DNA from: Kiritimatiellia bacterium | Lineage (GTDB): Bacteria > Verrucomicrobiota > Kiritimatiellia > RFP12 > DVOR01 | DNA length: 5,695 bases | NCBI GenBank assembly: GCA_017457555.1 | Contig: JAFTHG010000014.1 | Span: 1-5,695, forward strand | Direction: 5' to 3' | Shown: positions 5,654 through 5,695 of the stretch, one piece after another | How positions within the stretch are numbered: the first letter of the stretch is position 1 | Layout of the letters: each line of letters begins with the position of its first letter | Made by a program: the position numbers and the translations under genes | Notes under the pieces: model-generated | Databases searched by the model: none | The model's input: the letters and a program-made list of their open reading frames with translations, nothing else | What the model was told of the DNA's origin: nothing

Positions 5654-5695
5654 ACCCCCAAAAAAGGGCCTTCAAACCGACCCACCAAGAGGCAC

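Larger units (their letters stand above)
5112..5695. other. Structured noncoding region upstream of the transglutaminase/flippase operon
   Basis: No reading frame here carries recognisable protein signal with a proper start and ribosome binding site. From left to right the stretch holds the proximal promoter, a GTCTTTGCGGTAAAA segment, GTTCAGG repeats, two G/C hairpins, a minus-strand promoter, an AT-rich block (about 5444-5510), a GC-rich array of four 22-bp repeats, and a short AT palindrome. TGAGGGGTGC occurs twice (5287-5296 and 5511-5520). It looks like an accumulation of small intergenic repeats plus control sites. The right end may include the tail of something outside the window. Confidence 0.6.

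Noticed and set aside
5434..5695. Minus-strand reading frame across the 22-bp array, open to the right edge (TTG possible at 5688, stop TGA at 5434)
   Set aside because: It crosses a 22-base repeat in changing frames, uses a poor TTG start, and gives a composition without recognisable domains. A gene tail entering from the right cannot be fully excluded, but nothing supports it.

Overview
The window reads as part of a Gram-negative bacterial chromosome. It encodes a lipid-anchored TolC-type outer-membrane channel and a Sec-exported protein, and its genes are closely packed, with two ATGA overlaps. The long helical tail on the thioredoxin-like protein and the exported transglutaminase-like protein remind me of Planctomycetes-Verrucomicrobia-Chlamydiae relatives such as Lentisphaerae or Kiritimatiellota. 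That is an impression from family resemblance, not a demonstrated placement. No mobile element, CRISPR array, rRNA or tRNA was recognised.

Left half (1-2801, plus strand): a thioredoxin-fold protein enters from the left edge and its reading frame runs to 825, but an in-frame TAG interrupts it at 307-309. Next comes ppiB (892-1389), a cytoplasmic cyclophilin with a clear ribosome binding site. It overlaps by four bases the gene for a NodT/OprM-type outer-membrane efflux lipoprotein (1386-2801). The membrane-fusion and RND pump subunits that normally partner this channel are not in the window.

Right half (5111-2818, minus strand): a two-gene operon encodes an exported transglutaminase-like cysteine protein and a roughly 12-helix membrane protein with MATE/flippase character, again joined by an ATGA overlap. 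This operon converges on the efflux gene with only 16 bases between the stop codons and no visible terminator. Two candidate promoters drive it: an extended -10 site just upstream, and a near-consensus sigma-70 promoter (TTGACA, 17 bp, TATCCT) about 330 bases further back.

Right end (5112-5695): about 580 bases with no convincing gene but much structure. It holds 7-bp GTTCAGG repeats, two G/C hairpins, a strong minus-strand promoter, an AT-rich block, and four exact-period 22-bp repeats, each carrying a near-palindromic CGAGGnCCTCG core. The two observations most worth following are the single in-frame TAG in an otherwise intact frame and the 22-bp palindromic repeat array.
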